A stretch of DNA of 64,000 nt from DATBLE01 sp963719325 (lineage in GTDB: Bacteria > Actinomycetota > Thermoleophilia > Gaiellales > Gaiellaceae), in assembly GCA_963719325.1 (NCBI GenBank), contig CAVRBW010000021.1, positions 69,261 to 133,260 of the forward strand. The letters run 5' to 3'. The position numbers and the translations under genes are program-made. Under the pieces are notes generated by a model. The model saw only the letters and a program-made list of their open reading frames with translations. It did no database searches and had not been told where the DNA came from. This document shows positions 63,888 to 64,000 of this stretch, in pieces. Position 1 is the stretch's first letter; every line of letters begins with the position of its first letter.

Positions 63888-64000
63888 GTCGTCCGGGGTG
63901 GGCCTGGCCCCTCCCTTGTCGACGTGCCTGGCCCGGCTGCTGGCAACTCATGACGCTCCATCCAGTCCAGCCCTGGAGCATCACACCTCGGTCGTTCGTT

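Noticed and set aside
63844..64000. Minus-strand open frames at the right end
   Set aside because: Composition is Arg/Pro/Gly-rich without motif and they run antisense to the MarR gene.

Overview
The window is a GC-rich stretch of a bacterial chromosome. It carries many GTG and TTG start codons, very tight gene packing (repeated 4-base GTGA/ATGA-type stop/start overlaps) and very little intergenic DNA. Several traits together suggest a deep-branching actinobacterium of the Thermoleophilia/Gaiellales kind: futalosine-route menaquinone genes, a QcrA/QcrB/QcrC-type bc complex with cytochrome c fused to the second half of cytochrome b, and a -10 box (TAnnnT) sitting 6-9 bases before the start codon of many genes, which implies leaderless mRNAs. 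That placement is inference from gene content; no rRNA or tRNA gene was seen.

Layout of the left half. 1-4.6 kb: exported protein, membrane-anchored protein, diacylglycerol-kinase-like enzyme, PadR regulator and a frameshifted S41-type peptidase. 4.6-7.9 kb: 2-oxoacid dehydrogenase E1alpha/E1beta/E2 with a tiny gene inserted. 8-16.7 kb: nucleotide-pyrophosphatase-like enzyme, Pcm, acylphosphatase, GtrA, two polytopic GT-C-like proteins, YmdB-like phosphoesterase and a degenerate M23 protein. 16.8-22.97 kb: AI-2E-type transporter, an ABC exporter pair, hemB and hemL. 22.99-30.06 kb: a badly degraded segment. It has a 65-base A run, 2.6 kb of A/G-rich noise, and then heavily frameshifted remnants of a ROK regulator / sugar-binding protein / MalF / MalG operon. 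I read this as an unpolished or low-coverage assembly bridge, not biology.

Layout of the right half. 30.1-41 kb: cyclodeaminase, sugar epimerase, then a respiratory block with UbiD, Rieske/cyt b/cyt b-c, UbiX, MenG, polyprenyl synthase, MqnE, MqnA and MqnC. This joins menaquinone synthesis to the complex that oxidises menaquinol. 41-51 kb: DedA, DegT aminotransferase, CapD/FlaA1-like dehydratase, UvrD-type helicase, DUF354, LysR, Fe-alcohol dehydrogenase and UppP (envelope and polysaccharide functions). 51.2-58.2 kb: the most interesting block. A lone fumarate-reductase-like flavoprotein, a two-subunit class I fumarase-like hydro-lyase and a ComA-type phosphosulfolactate synthase run straight into APS reductase, APS kinase, ATP sulfurylase and a TauE/SafE permease. 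No sulfite reductase is present. This looks like a pathway that sends sulfite into a C3 sulfonate. 58.2-64 kb: secreted Ig-like protein, O-antigen-ligase-like protein, PIG-L deacetylase, then an MFS drug exporter with two small genes and a divergent MarR regulator.

Four otherwise intact genes outside the bad segment (S41 peptidase, ABC permease end, UbiD, Rieske) each carry one apparent single-base indel, which fits residual long-read error. Two further threads run through the window: perfect palindromes near gene ends, and a 66-bp dispersed repeat, one copy of which supplies the start codon and N-terminus of the fumarase alpha gene.
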